Shown: piece after piece, positions 8,989-16,733 of the stretch
Position numbering within the stretch: the stretch's first letter is position 1
How the letters are laid out: the number at the start of each line of letters is the position of its first letter
Origin: an uncultured Coriobacteriaceae bacterium
GTDB taxonomy: Bacteria; Actinomycetota; Coriobacteriia; Coriobacteriales; Coriobacteriaceae
Direction: 5' to 3'
Length of the DNA: 64,000 nucleotides
NCBI GenBank assembly: GCA_944319885.1
Contig: CALUFC010000001.1
Span: 248,001-312,000, forward strand
Notes under the pieces: generated by a model
Seen by the model: only the letters and a program-made list of their open reading frames with translations
Database searches by the model: none
What the model was told of the DNA's origin: nothing
Program-made: the position numbers and the translations under genes

Positions 8989-9828
8989 CTAGCGCACGGG
9001 TAGCCAGTCTATCGCGCGGGGAAGCGCCTGGTTCCACAGGTTCCAGTCGTGTCCCCCTTGCAACTCATGGTAGGTGACATCGAGCCCAATACCGCGAAGC
9101 CGTTCGGCGAGGATGCGATTCGCTTCAGCGAGCGGGTCTTGGTTGCCGCATGCCATAAACACGCGCGGCCGCGGACGGTCGCAGTAGACCAAATCGGCGG
9201 CAAGGCGCGCGGGGTCTTTGTCGGAGTTGACAACATGATCGAGGTCGCCGAAGGTCGACTCCAAGAACGACCTGCTCAAAAAGAAGAGATCGTCGGAGAT
9301 AATCTGCTCGAAGCCGTCGACGATCATCGCGGTTGAGAGCGCCACGATCGAGCCGAAGTTCTCGCAGAACTTCAGGCCGTTGCGCAGCGCTCCGTACGCA
9401 CCCATGGAGACGCCGCCGATAAACGTGTCCTCGCGACGAGTGGAGAGCGGGAACATCTGGCGCGTCACATCGAGGAGCTCCTCTCCCACGAAGCGCCCGT
9501 AGTAGTTATGCGTCTCGGGGTGGTCGATGTAGAACGCGTTGTAACCCGAGGGCATCACGACGGCGAAGTTGTGCTCTTCCGCCCACGCGCGGATACGGGT
9601 TTCCGAGACGAGGTCGGTGTGGTTGCCGGTGATGCCGTGCAGCAGGTACAGCGTTTTGAACGGCGGCTTGGGCGCAGGATAGTTACGACGGTCCCAGGCG
9701 CTGGGATTATGCCGACGCTCATGGTCGACGCCCATGGCCTCGCCGGGGTTGTCGACGGGCAGAATCACGTCGAGCGTGGTGGTGCGCATAAGCGCAGCGG
9801 AGAAGAAATCGACGCTAATGCGTGCCAT
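8989..9828 (-). CDS. Alpha/beta-hydrolase esterase, paralogue of the adjacent gene
   Basis: A 279-residue FrmB/esterase D-type hydrolase with GVSMG (Ser141), Asp231 in GNQDP and His260 in GGHDW as the likely triad. It shares the overall plan of the next gene (YLLHG, the EELL/EELV..TR..FPLS block, GAY after the nucleophile), so the pair looks like an old tandem duplication. The start at 9828 is chosen because AAGGAGG precedes it; a longer frame to 9867 lacks a ribosome site. It lies 87 bp downstream of cysE on the same strand and may be cotranscribed with it. Confidence 0.85.
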   Translation of the reverse strand: MARISVDFFSAALMRTTTLDVILPVDNPGEAMGVDHERRHNPSAWDRRNYPAPKPPFKTLYLLHGITGNHTDLVSETRIRAWAEEHNFAVVMPSGYNAFYIDHPETHNYYGRFVGEELLDVTRQMFPLSTRREDTFIGGVSMGAYGALRNGLKFCENFGSIVALSTAMIVDGFEQIISDDLFFLSRSFLESTFGDLDHVVNSDKDPARLAADLVYCDRPRPRVFMACGNQDPLAEANRILAERLRGIGLDVTYHELQGGHDWNLWNQALPRAIDWLPVR

Positions 9829-9915
9829 CGGTCCTCCTTGATAGCAAGCGGCATGCGCCAAGCGCATGACCGCTGACGAAACAATGGTAAGTGTCAGTAT
9901 ACAACGTGCGATGCC

Positions 9916-10686
9916 CTATGCGTTGGACTCGCGTGCGGAGGGGGTATCGGATACAGGCGAAGGCGGCGTTGAGGTGCGCGCGGTGCTTGCCGTGCTGAGC
10001 TCCTCGACAAGCGCGCTGAGCTGTGCCACCTGGCGCTCGAGTTCGTCGATGCGCCGTGCGTTCGCGCCGATCCGCTCGCGGTTTGCCAGCGACGCCTCTT
10101 CCACCGGGTCGGGCATGTTCTCGCGATGGCTGCGTGCATCGAAGCTCGCCTCCATGATGCGGCAGCCGTTGCGTCGGACGATGCGCCCGGGGATGCCCAC
10201 AACCGTGCAGTCCGCGGGGACATCTTTCACCACCACGGAGTTGCCGCCCACGCGCACGCGGTCGCCGATGTGGATGTTGCCGAGCACCTTGGCTCCCGTG
10301 CCCACCACAACGCCGTTGCCCAGCGTGGGATGGCGCTTGCCGTCTTCGTTGCCGGTGCCGCCAAGGGTGACACCCTGATAGAGTACGCAATCGTCGCCCA
10401 CGATCGTGGTCTCGCCAATCACCACGCCCATGGCATGATCGATGAACAGGCGCCGTCCAAGCTGGGCGGCGGGATGAATCTCAACGCCGGTGAAAAAACG
10501 CGTGACCTGCGAGAGGATGCGCGCGATGCTGCGCGCACCGTGTGTCCACAGCCAGTGCTCCGGTGTGTGCATCCACTTTGCGTGGAGGCCCGGATACGAA
10601 ATGAAGATCACGAGGGCGTTTTGCGCTGCAGGGTCGTTGGCCTGCACCGTCGCGATGTCCTCGCGTATGGTCGAGATGAAGCTCAT
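9916..10686 (-). CDS. cysE: Serine O-acetyltransferase
   Basis: A 256-residue acyltransferase that makes O-acetylserine from serine and acetyl-CoA, the first step of cysteine synthesis. The N-terminal helical part contains the HTPEHWLW segment. The left-handed beta-helix carries the hexapeptide repeats with IDHAMGVVIGETTIVGDD and GVTLGGTG, the catalytic region of CysE/EpsC proteins. The C-terminal 60 residues form a predicted coiled coil (ERIGANARRIDELERQVAQL) and a Ser/Thr/Pro-rich tail. The coiled coil is typical of EpsC-type forms. An AAAGGG ribosome site precedes the ATG. A candidate cysteine-type operator lies upstream. Confidence 0.93.
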   Translation of the reverse strand: MSFISTIREDIATVQANDPAAQNALVIFISYPGLHAKWMHTPEHWLWTHGARSIARILSQVTRFFTGVEIHPAAQLGRRLFIDHAMGVVIGETTIVGDDCVLYQGVTLGGTGNEDGKRHPTLGNGVVVGTGAKVLGNIHIGDRVRVGGNSVVVKDVPADCTVVGIPGRIVRRNGCRIMEASFDARSHRENMPDPVEEASLANRERIGANARRIDELERQVAQLSALVEELSTASTARTSTPPSPVSDTPSARESNA

Positions 10687-10785
10687 GGGTGCGCCCTTTC
10701 ATTGGCCGCCGATGTACGCGGAGCGTCCCGGCAGAGAGGTCCCGACGGGAATGCGGTGGCAGAGGGTCCGTTCGATTCCGTTAAG

Positions 10786-10802
10786 TATACCGAATTGGTA
10801 GG
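10786..10802. promoter_or_regulatory. Candidate operator upstream of cysE
   Basis: An inverted repeat TACC-N5-GGTA (10788-10800) flanked by A/T-rich sequence, about 100 bp upstream of the cysE start. Rrf2-family cysteine regulators (CymR) bind A/T-rich sites with related half-sites, so a sulfur-responsive regulator is a reasonable guess. Nothing else is recognisable in 10687-11024 apart from a weak TACAAT (10944-10949) that could be an ilvE -10 box. Confidence 0.35.
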
Positions 10803-11024
10803 ATTAATGTTCGGCGATATCGGCATGCCCCAGCCCTTCTGCTGCAACACCTGCTCACCGTACGGAGAACGTCACGCTCGTAACCTGTTTATTACAAAAC
10901 GGCGGCGCCGGTGAATGCAGCGCCGGGGGTGGGAGCGCGAGCGTACAATGGTGCACATGCGAACGTCGCGCATCGGGGTATGCGCTCGCGATAGTATTCG
11001 TCCGCTGCCGAGAGGAGAGCATCG

Positions 11025-12071
11025 ATGACGGCAGAGAAGAAAGATATCGACTGGGGTAGTCTCGGGTTTGCCTACCAGCCCACCGATTACAGCTACGTCT
11101 GCAACTACAAGAACGGCGCTTGGGAGGAGGGCGGCCTTACGACCGACCACACCCTCACGCTCTCCGAATGCGCAGGCATCTTCCACTACTGCCAGGAGGT
11201 CTTCGAGGGACTCAAGGCCTACACCACCGAGAACGGCGACATCGTCTGTTTCCGTCCGGATCTCAACGCCTCCCGTATGGCCGACTCTGCACGCCGCATC
11301 GTGATGCCGCCCTTCCCGGAGGACAAATTCGTCGAGGCGGTCAAGATGGTCGTCAAGGCAAACGAGGCCTGGGTGCCGCCTTTCGGCTCGGGCGCCACGC
11401 TCTACGTGCGGCCCTTCATGGTGGCCACCGGCGAGGTCATCGGCGTCTCCCCGGCGGACGAGTACCAGTTCCGCATCCTCGTCACGCCGGTTGGTCCGTA
11501 CTACTCGGGCGGGGTCAAGCCGGTCGCGGTCAAGGTTCCCGAGTACGACCGCGCCGCACCGCACGGTACCGGCGCCATCAAGGCTGGCCTCAACTACGCC
11601 ATGTCCCTCTATCCAAGCGTACAGGCGCATGCCGAGGGCTTTGCGGATAACATGTTCCTCGACCCCCAGACCCACACCTTCGTGGAGGAGTCGGGCGGCG
11701 CGAACTTCCTGTTTGTGGATAAGGACGGCGTGCTCGTGGTCCCGCAGTCTGCAACGAACTCCATCCTGCCGTCGATCACGCGCCGCAGCCTCGTGCAGGT
11801 TGCTCAGGAAATGCTCGGCATGACCGTGGTCGAGCGTCCGGTGAAGTTCGAGGAGGTTGCGAGCGGGGCCTTCGTGGAGTGCGGCATGTGCGGCACTGCG
11901 GCGGTTATCAGCCCCGTGGGCAAGGTGGTAAACGGCGATGCCGAGATCGTCTTCGGCGAGGGCGGCATGGAGCATGTCGGTCCCGTGATGGCCAAGCTTC
12001 GCGAGACGCTCACCGGTATCCAGGCAGGCGAGATCGAGGGTCCCGAGGGCTGGGTCGTCAAGATCGCCTAG
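11025..12071 (+). CDS. ilvE: Branched-chain amino acid aminotransferase
   Basis: A 348-residue PLP enzyme of fold type IV that transfers amino groups between glutamate and the keto acids of Leu, Ile and Val. The PLP lysine is Lys186 in GAIKAGLNY. Family motifs include the EVFEGLKAY segment (58-66), VRPFM (128-132), and the phosphate-binding stretch near the C-terminus (ECGMCGTAAVISPV). Its size suits the class II bacterial enzymes. The gene stands alone, with cysE divergent on the left and a strong terminator after it. Confidence 0.95.
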   Translation: MTAEKKDIDWGSLGFAYQPTDYSYVCNYKNGAWEEGGLTTDHTLTLSECAGIFHYCQEVFEGLKAYTTENGDIVCFRPDLNASRMADSARRIVMPPFPEDKFVEAVKMVVKANEAWVPPFGSGATLYVRPFMVATGEVIGVSPADEYQFRILVTPVGPYYSGGVKPVAVKVPEYDRAAPHGTGAIKAGLNYAMSLYPSVQAHAEGFADNMFLDPQTHTFVEESGGANFLFVDKDGVLVVPQSATNSILPSITRRSLVQVAQEMLGMTVVERPVKFEEVASGAFVECGMCGTAAVISPVGKVVNGDAEIVFGEGGMEHVGPVMAKLRETLTGIQAGEIEGPEGWVVKIA

Positions 12072-12104
12072 CCGGAATCTCCCGTCCCAAGCGTTGCTGT
12101 TCAG

Positions 12105-12144
12105 GGAGCCGCGCATGGCCTCATGGCCATGCGCGGCTCCTTTC
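12105..12144 (+). terminator. Terminator of ilvE
   Basis: A 16-bp perfect stem (GGAGCCGCGCATGGCC paired with its complement) with a TCAT loop, followed by TTTC. Confidence 0.8.
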
Positions 12145-12200
12145 GCGTACAATCCCAGCTCATTGACAAATAGGAAAAAAGGAAAAGAGCTGGAGGCGCT

Positions 12201-12400
12201 ATGAAACGTGACACGATTTTCTGCGCTGTACGGCACGAGACGAAGGCTCAAGTCGTATTGCGGAGCGTATGAACGTGACGCAGGACTACGCTCAAAAATA
12301 GTGGTGCCGGTTACTTGATGCTGGGGTTATCGAGTCTGAACTCCGAGGCTGCGTTCAGTTCGCCGTGCCGTTTTTGGGGAAGTATCTCAGTTGGGAGTAG
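12201..12400 (+). pseudogene. Remnant of an ATPase-type gene, C-terminal winged-helix piece
   Basis: A short frame with a good ribosome site (GGAGG before ATG 12201) reads MKRDTIFCAVRHETKAQVVL and stops at 12272. One frame over, from 12269, the sequence reads MNVTQDYAQK, stop (12299-12301), WCRLLDAGVIESELRGCVQF, then AVPFLGKYLSWE, stop. The second part resembles the winged-helix end of AAA-type ATPases (a LLDAGVI...RG...FAVPFL.YL pattern). One frameshift and one in-frame stop would be needed to join the pieces, and the ATPase core is missing. A TTGACA lies upstream at about 12164. This is a decayed gene. Confidence 0.5.
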
Positions 12401-12432
12401 ATGTTGCCGGCGGCTTGTGCCAATGGAAGCAG

Positions 12433-12467
12433 CGAGCCCTCGCCCGGACGCGCCGGACGAGGGCTCG
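12433..12467 (-). terminator. Hairpin downstream of tRNA-Ser
   Basis: Arms CGAGCCCTCG and CGAGGGCTCG with an inner CCGG/CCGG pair, 14 bp beyond the tRNA 3' end. The T run is weak. Confidence 0.5.
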
Positions 12468-12480
12468 AGTAAGTTGCGAA

Positions 12481-12570
12481 TGGCGGAGAGAGAGGGATTC
12501 GAACCCTCGAGACGCTTGCGCGCCTAACGGTTTTCAAGACCGCCGCATTCAACCGCTCTGCCATCTCTCC
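12481..12570 (-). tRNA. tRNA-Ser(UGA)
   Basis: Read on the minus strand, the acceptor arms GGAGAGA and TCTCTCC pair, the D arm carries GCAGAGCGG, and the anticodon loop CTTGAAA gives anticodon UGA (12534-12536 on the plus strand). A long variable arm typical of tRNA-Ser is present and the T arm is GGGTTCGAATCCC. The CCA end is encoded (TGG at 12481-12483). Confidence 0.97.
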
Positions 12571-12643
12571 GTGACTGGTAATGATAGCATCGAAGTACAC
12601 TCGGCGTGAACTGGCAATCGCGAATACCGGCCAAGGGGCGCAT

Positions 12644-14449
12644 ATGGATAAACTGGGCGCGGAAGAACTCGATGTCACTGGGGGCGACGATGGCGCGTGC
12701 CCTGCGGGCGTTGGCTCGCGCAGCGCCGACGAACGGTTCATGCGCATGGCCCTCGAGGAAGCTCGCGCGGCGGCGGCCGAAGGCGAAGTTCCCATTGGCG
12801 CGATCGTGGTGCACGAGGGGCGCGTGATCGCACGTGCGCACAACCGTCGTGAGCTCGATGAAGACCCGTCCGCGCATGCTGAGTTTACCGCGATGACCGA
12901 GGCGGCCTGCGTGCTGGGGCGTTGGCGTCTCACGGGCTGCACGGTGTATGTGACGCTCGAGCCGTGCCTTATGTGCGCGGGGCTTATGGTGAACGCCCGG
13001 GTGAGCCGGTGCGTGTATGGCGCGGCCGATCCCAAAGGCGGCGCGGTGGGAACGCTCTATCACGTGCACGATGACGCACGTCTGAACCATGCATTCGAGG
13101 TGACGCCGGGTGTGCTCGCGGAGGAGTGCGCCGTGGAGCTTCGCACGTTTTTTGCGCGTCTGCGTGGTAAGGATGCGGCGGAGATTGGGCAGGGTGCCTT
13201 GCACATAAGCGCTGCGCGTCTCCCGCGGTCCGCGACGCTCGCGTCCGCACATGCGCCGCGCGTGGTGCTTGCCATTGATTCGTTCAAAGGATCCGTTTCA
13301 AGTGCGCAGGCAGAGGCGTGGGTGCGGGAGGGCGCGCTGGCGGCGGAGCCGCGTGCACGGGTTCAGGCAGTGCCCATCGCCGACGGTGGCGAGGGCACGC
13401 TGGATGCGGTGCGCGGAACGGGCAAGTTCGCGGAGCACGCGGTTCGCGCGCGCGACCCCTTCGGCCGCCGGGTCTCTGCGTGCTATCTTCTCGCGTCCGC
13501 TGGCGATGGCGCAGATGCTCCACGTGCGGGGGTGGCGATCGTTGAATCGGCGCAGGTGATAGGACTCGATCGCTCTCCGGGAACCTCGGAGGCCGCGCTC
13601 GCGGCATCGTCCGCCGGTGTGGGAGATCTGGTGCTCGATGCGGTCGCGCATGGCGCTCAGACGGTCTATATCGGCCTGGGCGGCACGGCGACGAGCGATG
13701 GTGGCGCGGGCTTTCTGCGTGCGATGGGAGCCCGCATCGCGGATGAGGCGGGCAACGAGATCGCCCCGGGCCTTGCCGGGCTCGCGCACGTTGCGCACAT
13801 CGACCTCGGGCCCGCGTTTGAACGATTGGGCGATGTGAAGCTCATCGCGCTTTCCGACGTAGAGAATCCGCTGGTTGGAAGGCGTGGTGCGGTGAAGGTG
13901 TTCGGTCTGCAAAAGGGGCTTGATCCGGCGCAGGTTGATATGGATGCGTGCGACAGCTGGATGATTCGATATGGGCATCTGCTCGACGAGGCGTGTCGCG
14001 CGCAGTGCTCCCCGCTGTTTCGATCGCTTGCGGGCGTGCTGGGCGCCGGCGCTGCCGGCGGCTTGGGTGCTGCGGTGCTAGCGCTCGGCGGAACGCTCGA
14101 ATCGGGGATCGATACTATGCTCAACCTGGCGGAGTTCGATGAGCTGGCGGCGCGTGCGGATCTGGTGATCACCGGGGAGGGCCTGCTCGACGAGCAGACA
14201 GTTTCGGGAAAAGCACCGGTGGGGGTCGCGCGTCATGTGCGCCGCGTCAATCCGCAAGCGAGCGTGGTGGCGGTTGCCGGGGGCCGGGTGGACGATCTGT
14301 CTGCGGTCTACCAGGCAGGTATCGACCTGGTGCTGCCCATCTGCCGTCGGCCCATGCCGCTTGATGAGGCGATGCGCCCCGAGGAGACGCGGGCCAACTT
14401 GCGCGCAGCAGGGGAGGCGGCGATGCGGGCATATGCGCTGAGGCAGTGA
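12644..14449 (+). CDS. Fusion of tRNA adenosine deaminase (TadA) and glycerate kinase
   Basis: A 601-residue two-domain protein. Residues about 28-178 are a TadA-type deaminase: the zinc and catalytic motifs are HAE (78-80) and PCLMC (107-111). TadA converts the wobble adenosine of tRNA-Arg(ACG) to inosine. Residues about 205-601 form a complete glycerate kinase of the GlxK/GarK family (DSFKGS at 212, IADGGEGT, LGGTATSDGG, then TGEGLLDEQTVSGK), which phosphorylates glycerate to a phosphoglycerate. About 25 residues link the two and no internal start with a ribosome site is obvious. The start 12644 follows AAGGGGCG; an in-frame ATG at 12581 lacks one. Each half is normally a separate protein. 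Confidence 0.88.
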   Translation: MDKLGAEELDVTGGDDGACPAGVGSRSADERFMRMALEEARAAAAEGEVPIGAIVVHEGRVIARAHNRRELDEDPSAHAEFTAMTEAACVLGRWRLTGCTVYVTLEPCLMCAGLMVNARVSRCVYGAADPKGGAVGTLYHVHDDARLNHAFEVTPGVLAEECAVELRTFFARLRGKDAAEIGQGALHISAARLPRSATLASAHAPRVVLAIDSFKGSVSSAQAEAWVREGALAAEPRARVQAVPIADGGEGTLDAVRGTGKFAEHAVRARDPFGRRVSACYLLASAGDGADAPRAGVAIVESAQVIGLDRSPGTSEAALAASSAGVGDLVLDAVAHGAQTVYIGLGGTATSDGGAGFLRAMGARIADEAGNEIAPGLAGLAHVAHIDLGPAFERLGDVKLIALSDVENPLVGRRGAVKVFGLQKGLDPAQVDMDACDSWMIRYGHLLDEACRAQCSPLFRSLAGVLGAGAAGGLGAAVLALGGTLESGIDTMLNLAEFDELAARADLVITGEGLLDEQTVSGKAPVGVARHVRRVNPQASVVAVAGGRVDDLSAVYQAGIDLVLPICRRPMPLDEAMRPEETRANLRAAGEAAMRAYALRQ

Positions 14450-14510
14450 GGCCAAGACGCTGGCGGCCGGGCGAACGTCTGCGGCGTCAACGTGATTTCT
14501 TGCTTCGTAC

Positions 14511-14539
14511 TCGACGCGGCTGCCGGGAGCGGGTATCAT
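14511..14539 (+). promoter_or_regulatory. Candidate promoter of the SRP RNA
   Basis: TCGACG (14511-14516) and TATCAT (14534-14539) are 17 bp apart, placing the start about ten bases before the first paired base of the SRP RNA. Confidence 0.5.
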
Positions 14540-14548
14540 CTTGTGCAC

Positions 14549-14672
14549 AGCGCCGCGTGCGTTCGATGGGTTCGGGTGACGATATGTTCCGAATCTGGTC
14601 AGGTCCGGGAGGAAGCAGCCATAAGGAGCCTCTGCCGGGCACCCGGATCCATCGAGGGCACGCGGCGCTTTT
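14549..14672 (+). ncRNA. ffs: Signal recognition particle RNA (small bacterial type)
   Basis: The outer arms AGCGCCGCGTGC (14549-14560) and GCACGCGGCGCT (14658-14669) pair perfectly. The apical domain shows the conserved SRP core, GGTCAGG...GGAGGAAGCAGCC (14598-14620), the Ffh-binding helix 8 region. A T run follows at once (14669-14674), acting as terminator. The length suits the 4.5S-like form. With Ffh and FtsY the RNA targets nascent membrane proteins to the Sec translocon. Confidence 0.93.
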
Positions 14673-14888
14673 TTCGTGCGCCGGCATGGCGGAGGGCTTG
14701 AGGCGGAAGGGCACCAAGGCGGTGCCCCTGACGGAGTTGCGGCCGAGCCGCAGCGGCTGCCTGTCTTTACAATCGGTTTATCACGGCATTGCAATCGCGG
14801 GCGACCCGAGCAGTATCGTATGATGGGTGCGTTTGAGCGAGGTGCGCGTGAACGCTCTCGCTCGCGGTTAGTTGTAAGAAGGGCCGTT

Positions 14889-16733
14889 ATGCTCAAGCTG
14901 CTCAGGCGCTTCATGGGCGCCTATACAAGGGATTGGGTCATAGGGCCCGCCTCGAAACTGCTCGAGGTCCTGTTCGATCTGCTTACCCCCTTGGTCATCG
15001 CGCGGATGATCGATGAGAGCGTGGCCACGCACGATGTCGGAGGCGCGCTGCGCTACGGGGCGCTGTTGCTTGCCATGGCGGTGGTAGGCCTGGGGTTCAC
15101 GCTCATCTGCCAAAAGATGGCGGCGCTTGCGTCGCAGGGCATGGGAACCGATATCCGCCACGCGCTCTTTCGGCACATCAACGCGCTGAGCCATGCCGAA
15201 CTCGATCGCTTCGGCACCCCCTCGCTCATCACGCGCATCACCAACGACGTCAACCAGGTGCAGCTCGCCATCGCCCTCGGCATCCGCCAGCTCATTCGCT
15301 GGCCGTTTTTGGCAATCGGCTCAATGGTCGCGGCGCTTGTGATCGATTGGCAGCTGGGACTGATCTTTTTGGTCTCGACGCCCTTGATTGGTGCCGTGTT
15401 CTGGTTCGTGATGTCGCGCTGCGTGCCGTATTTCAAGAGCATGCAGGCCAAGCTCGATCGCATCGGCCTTATCTGCCGCGAAGGGCTTTCAGGTGTGCGC
15501 GTGATCCGCGCGTTCGTGCGCGAGGATCATGAGCGCGTGCGTTTCCACCAGGCTGCGCACGAGCAGGCGGACACCGCCATCGCTGCGGGCAAGCTCTCCT
15601 CGGTGCTCAATCCCGCGACCTTTCTCATCATGAACCTCGGTGTGTGCGCCATTCTCTGGGCGGGTGGCGTGCGCGTGAACGTGGGCGGCCTCACGCAGGG
15701 CGAGGTCATGGCATTCGTGAACTACATGACGCAGACGCTGCTCTCGATTGTGTACGTTGCGAACCTCGTGGTGGTGTTTACCAAGGCGAGCGCGTCGGCG
15801 GCGCGTATCAACGAGGTGTTGGCGTGCGAGCCGAGTGTGGTCGATGCGCCGGATGCCTGGGATGGCTCTGATCTTGCGGCGCACGAAGACGTGCCGGCGC
15901 TCACGATGCGCAACGCCGCATTCGCCTATCCGAATGCGAGTGCACGGGTGATTGACGGCGCCACGCTCGAGCTCATGCCCGGCCAGACGCTGGGCATCAT
16001 CGGTGGTACGGGCTCAGGCAAATCGACGCTCGTTTCGCTCATACCGCGCCTGTACGACGTGTGCGCGGGCGTCGTCGAGGTCTTTGGTCGCGATGTGCGC
16101 GCCTGGCAGCTCAGAGCGCTCAGGCGCGTGGTGGGCATTGTGCCGCAGAGCGCGTCGCTCATCTCGGGCACCATCCGATCGAATCTGTGTTGGCGCAAGC
16201 GGGGCGCATCCGATGCGGAGCTATGGAGCGCGCTCGAGGCGGCTCAGGCTGCAGAGTTTGTGCGCAAGCTGCCTGACGGCTTGGACGCGACGGTCGAAGC
16301 GGGCGGGAAGAACTTCTCGGGCGGGCAGCGCCAGCGCCTCACCATCGCCCGCGCCCTGATGGGCGATCCGCTCATTCTGATTCTGGACGACTCGGCCTCG
16401 GCACTCGATTTCAAGACCGATGCGGCGCTGCGCCACGCCATTCAATCCCGTGCGCGCGCCTCGCGCGAAGCGGGCGCAACGCCGCTCACGACCGTCATCG
16501 TGTCGCAGCGTGTTTCCTCGGTGCGCGATGCAGATGCGATCTGCGTGATGCGCCGCGGTCATGTGGTTGGCTTGGGTACGCACGATGAGCTGCTTGCCGG
16601 CTGCGAGGTCTATCGGGAGATCTGTCTGTCGCAGCTGCGGGCCGAAGAGCTCGGTCTTGCGCAGGAAGGCGAGCCAGCGGCCGCAGCCGCGGCTGCACGC
16701 GTCGCCGCTGGAAGCGAAGGGGGTGCACGATGA
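14889..16733 (+). CDS. ABC exporter half-transporter, degenerate-site subunit (second pair)
   Basis: A 614-residue membrane-ATPase subunit: six membrane segments in about residues 1-310, Walker A GGTGSGKST (372-380), and signature FSGGQRQRLTIARAL. In Walker B the catalytic Glu is Asp501 (LILDDSASALDF), and the H-loop His is Gln540 (VSQRVSS). It matches the first gene of the earlier pair in all these marks. The start at 14889 (MLKLLRRFMGAY) is chosen because the frame upstream to 14676 has no ribosome site and no transporter similarity. The C-terminal tail is Ala-rich. It overlaps the next gene by 4 bp (ATGA), indicating translational coupling. Confidence 0.9.
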   Translation: MLKLLRRFMGAYTRDWVIGPASKLLEVLFDLLTPLVIARMIDESVATHDVGGALRYGALLLAMAVVGLGFTLICQKMAALASQGMGTDIRHALFRHINALSHAELDRFGTPSLITRITNDVNQVQLAIALGIRQLIRWPFLAIGSMVAALVIDWQLGLIFLVSTPLIGAVFWFVMSRCVPYFKSMQAKLDRIGLICREGLSGVRVIRAFVREDHERVRFHQAAHEQADTAIAAGKLSSVLNPATFLIMNLGVCAILWAGGVRVNVGGLTQGEVMAFVNYMTQTLLSIVYVANLVVVFTKASASAARINEVLACEPSVVDAPDAWDGSDLAAHEDVPALTMRNAAFAYPNASARVIDGATLELMPGQTLGIIGGTGSGKSTLVSLIPRLYDVCAGVVEVFGRDVRAWQLRALRRVVGIVPQSASLISGTIRSNLCWRKRGASDAELWSALEAAQAAEFVRKLPDGLDATVEAGGKNFSGGQRQRLTIARALMGDPLILILDDSASALDFKTDAALRHAIQSRARASREAGATPLTTVIVSQRVSSVRDADAICVMRRGHVVGLGTHDELLAGCEVYREICLSQLRAEELGLAQEGEPAAAAAAARVAAGSEGGAR

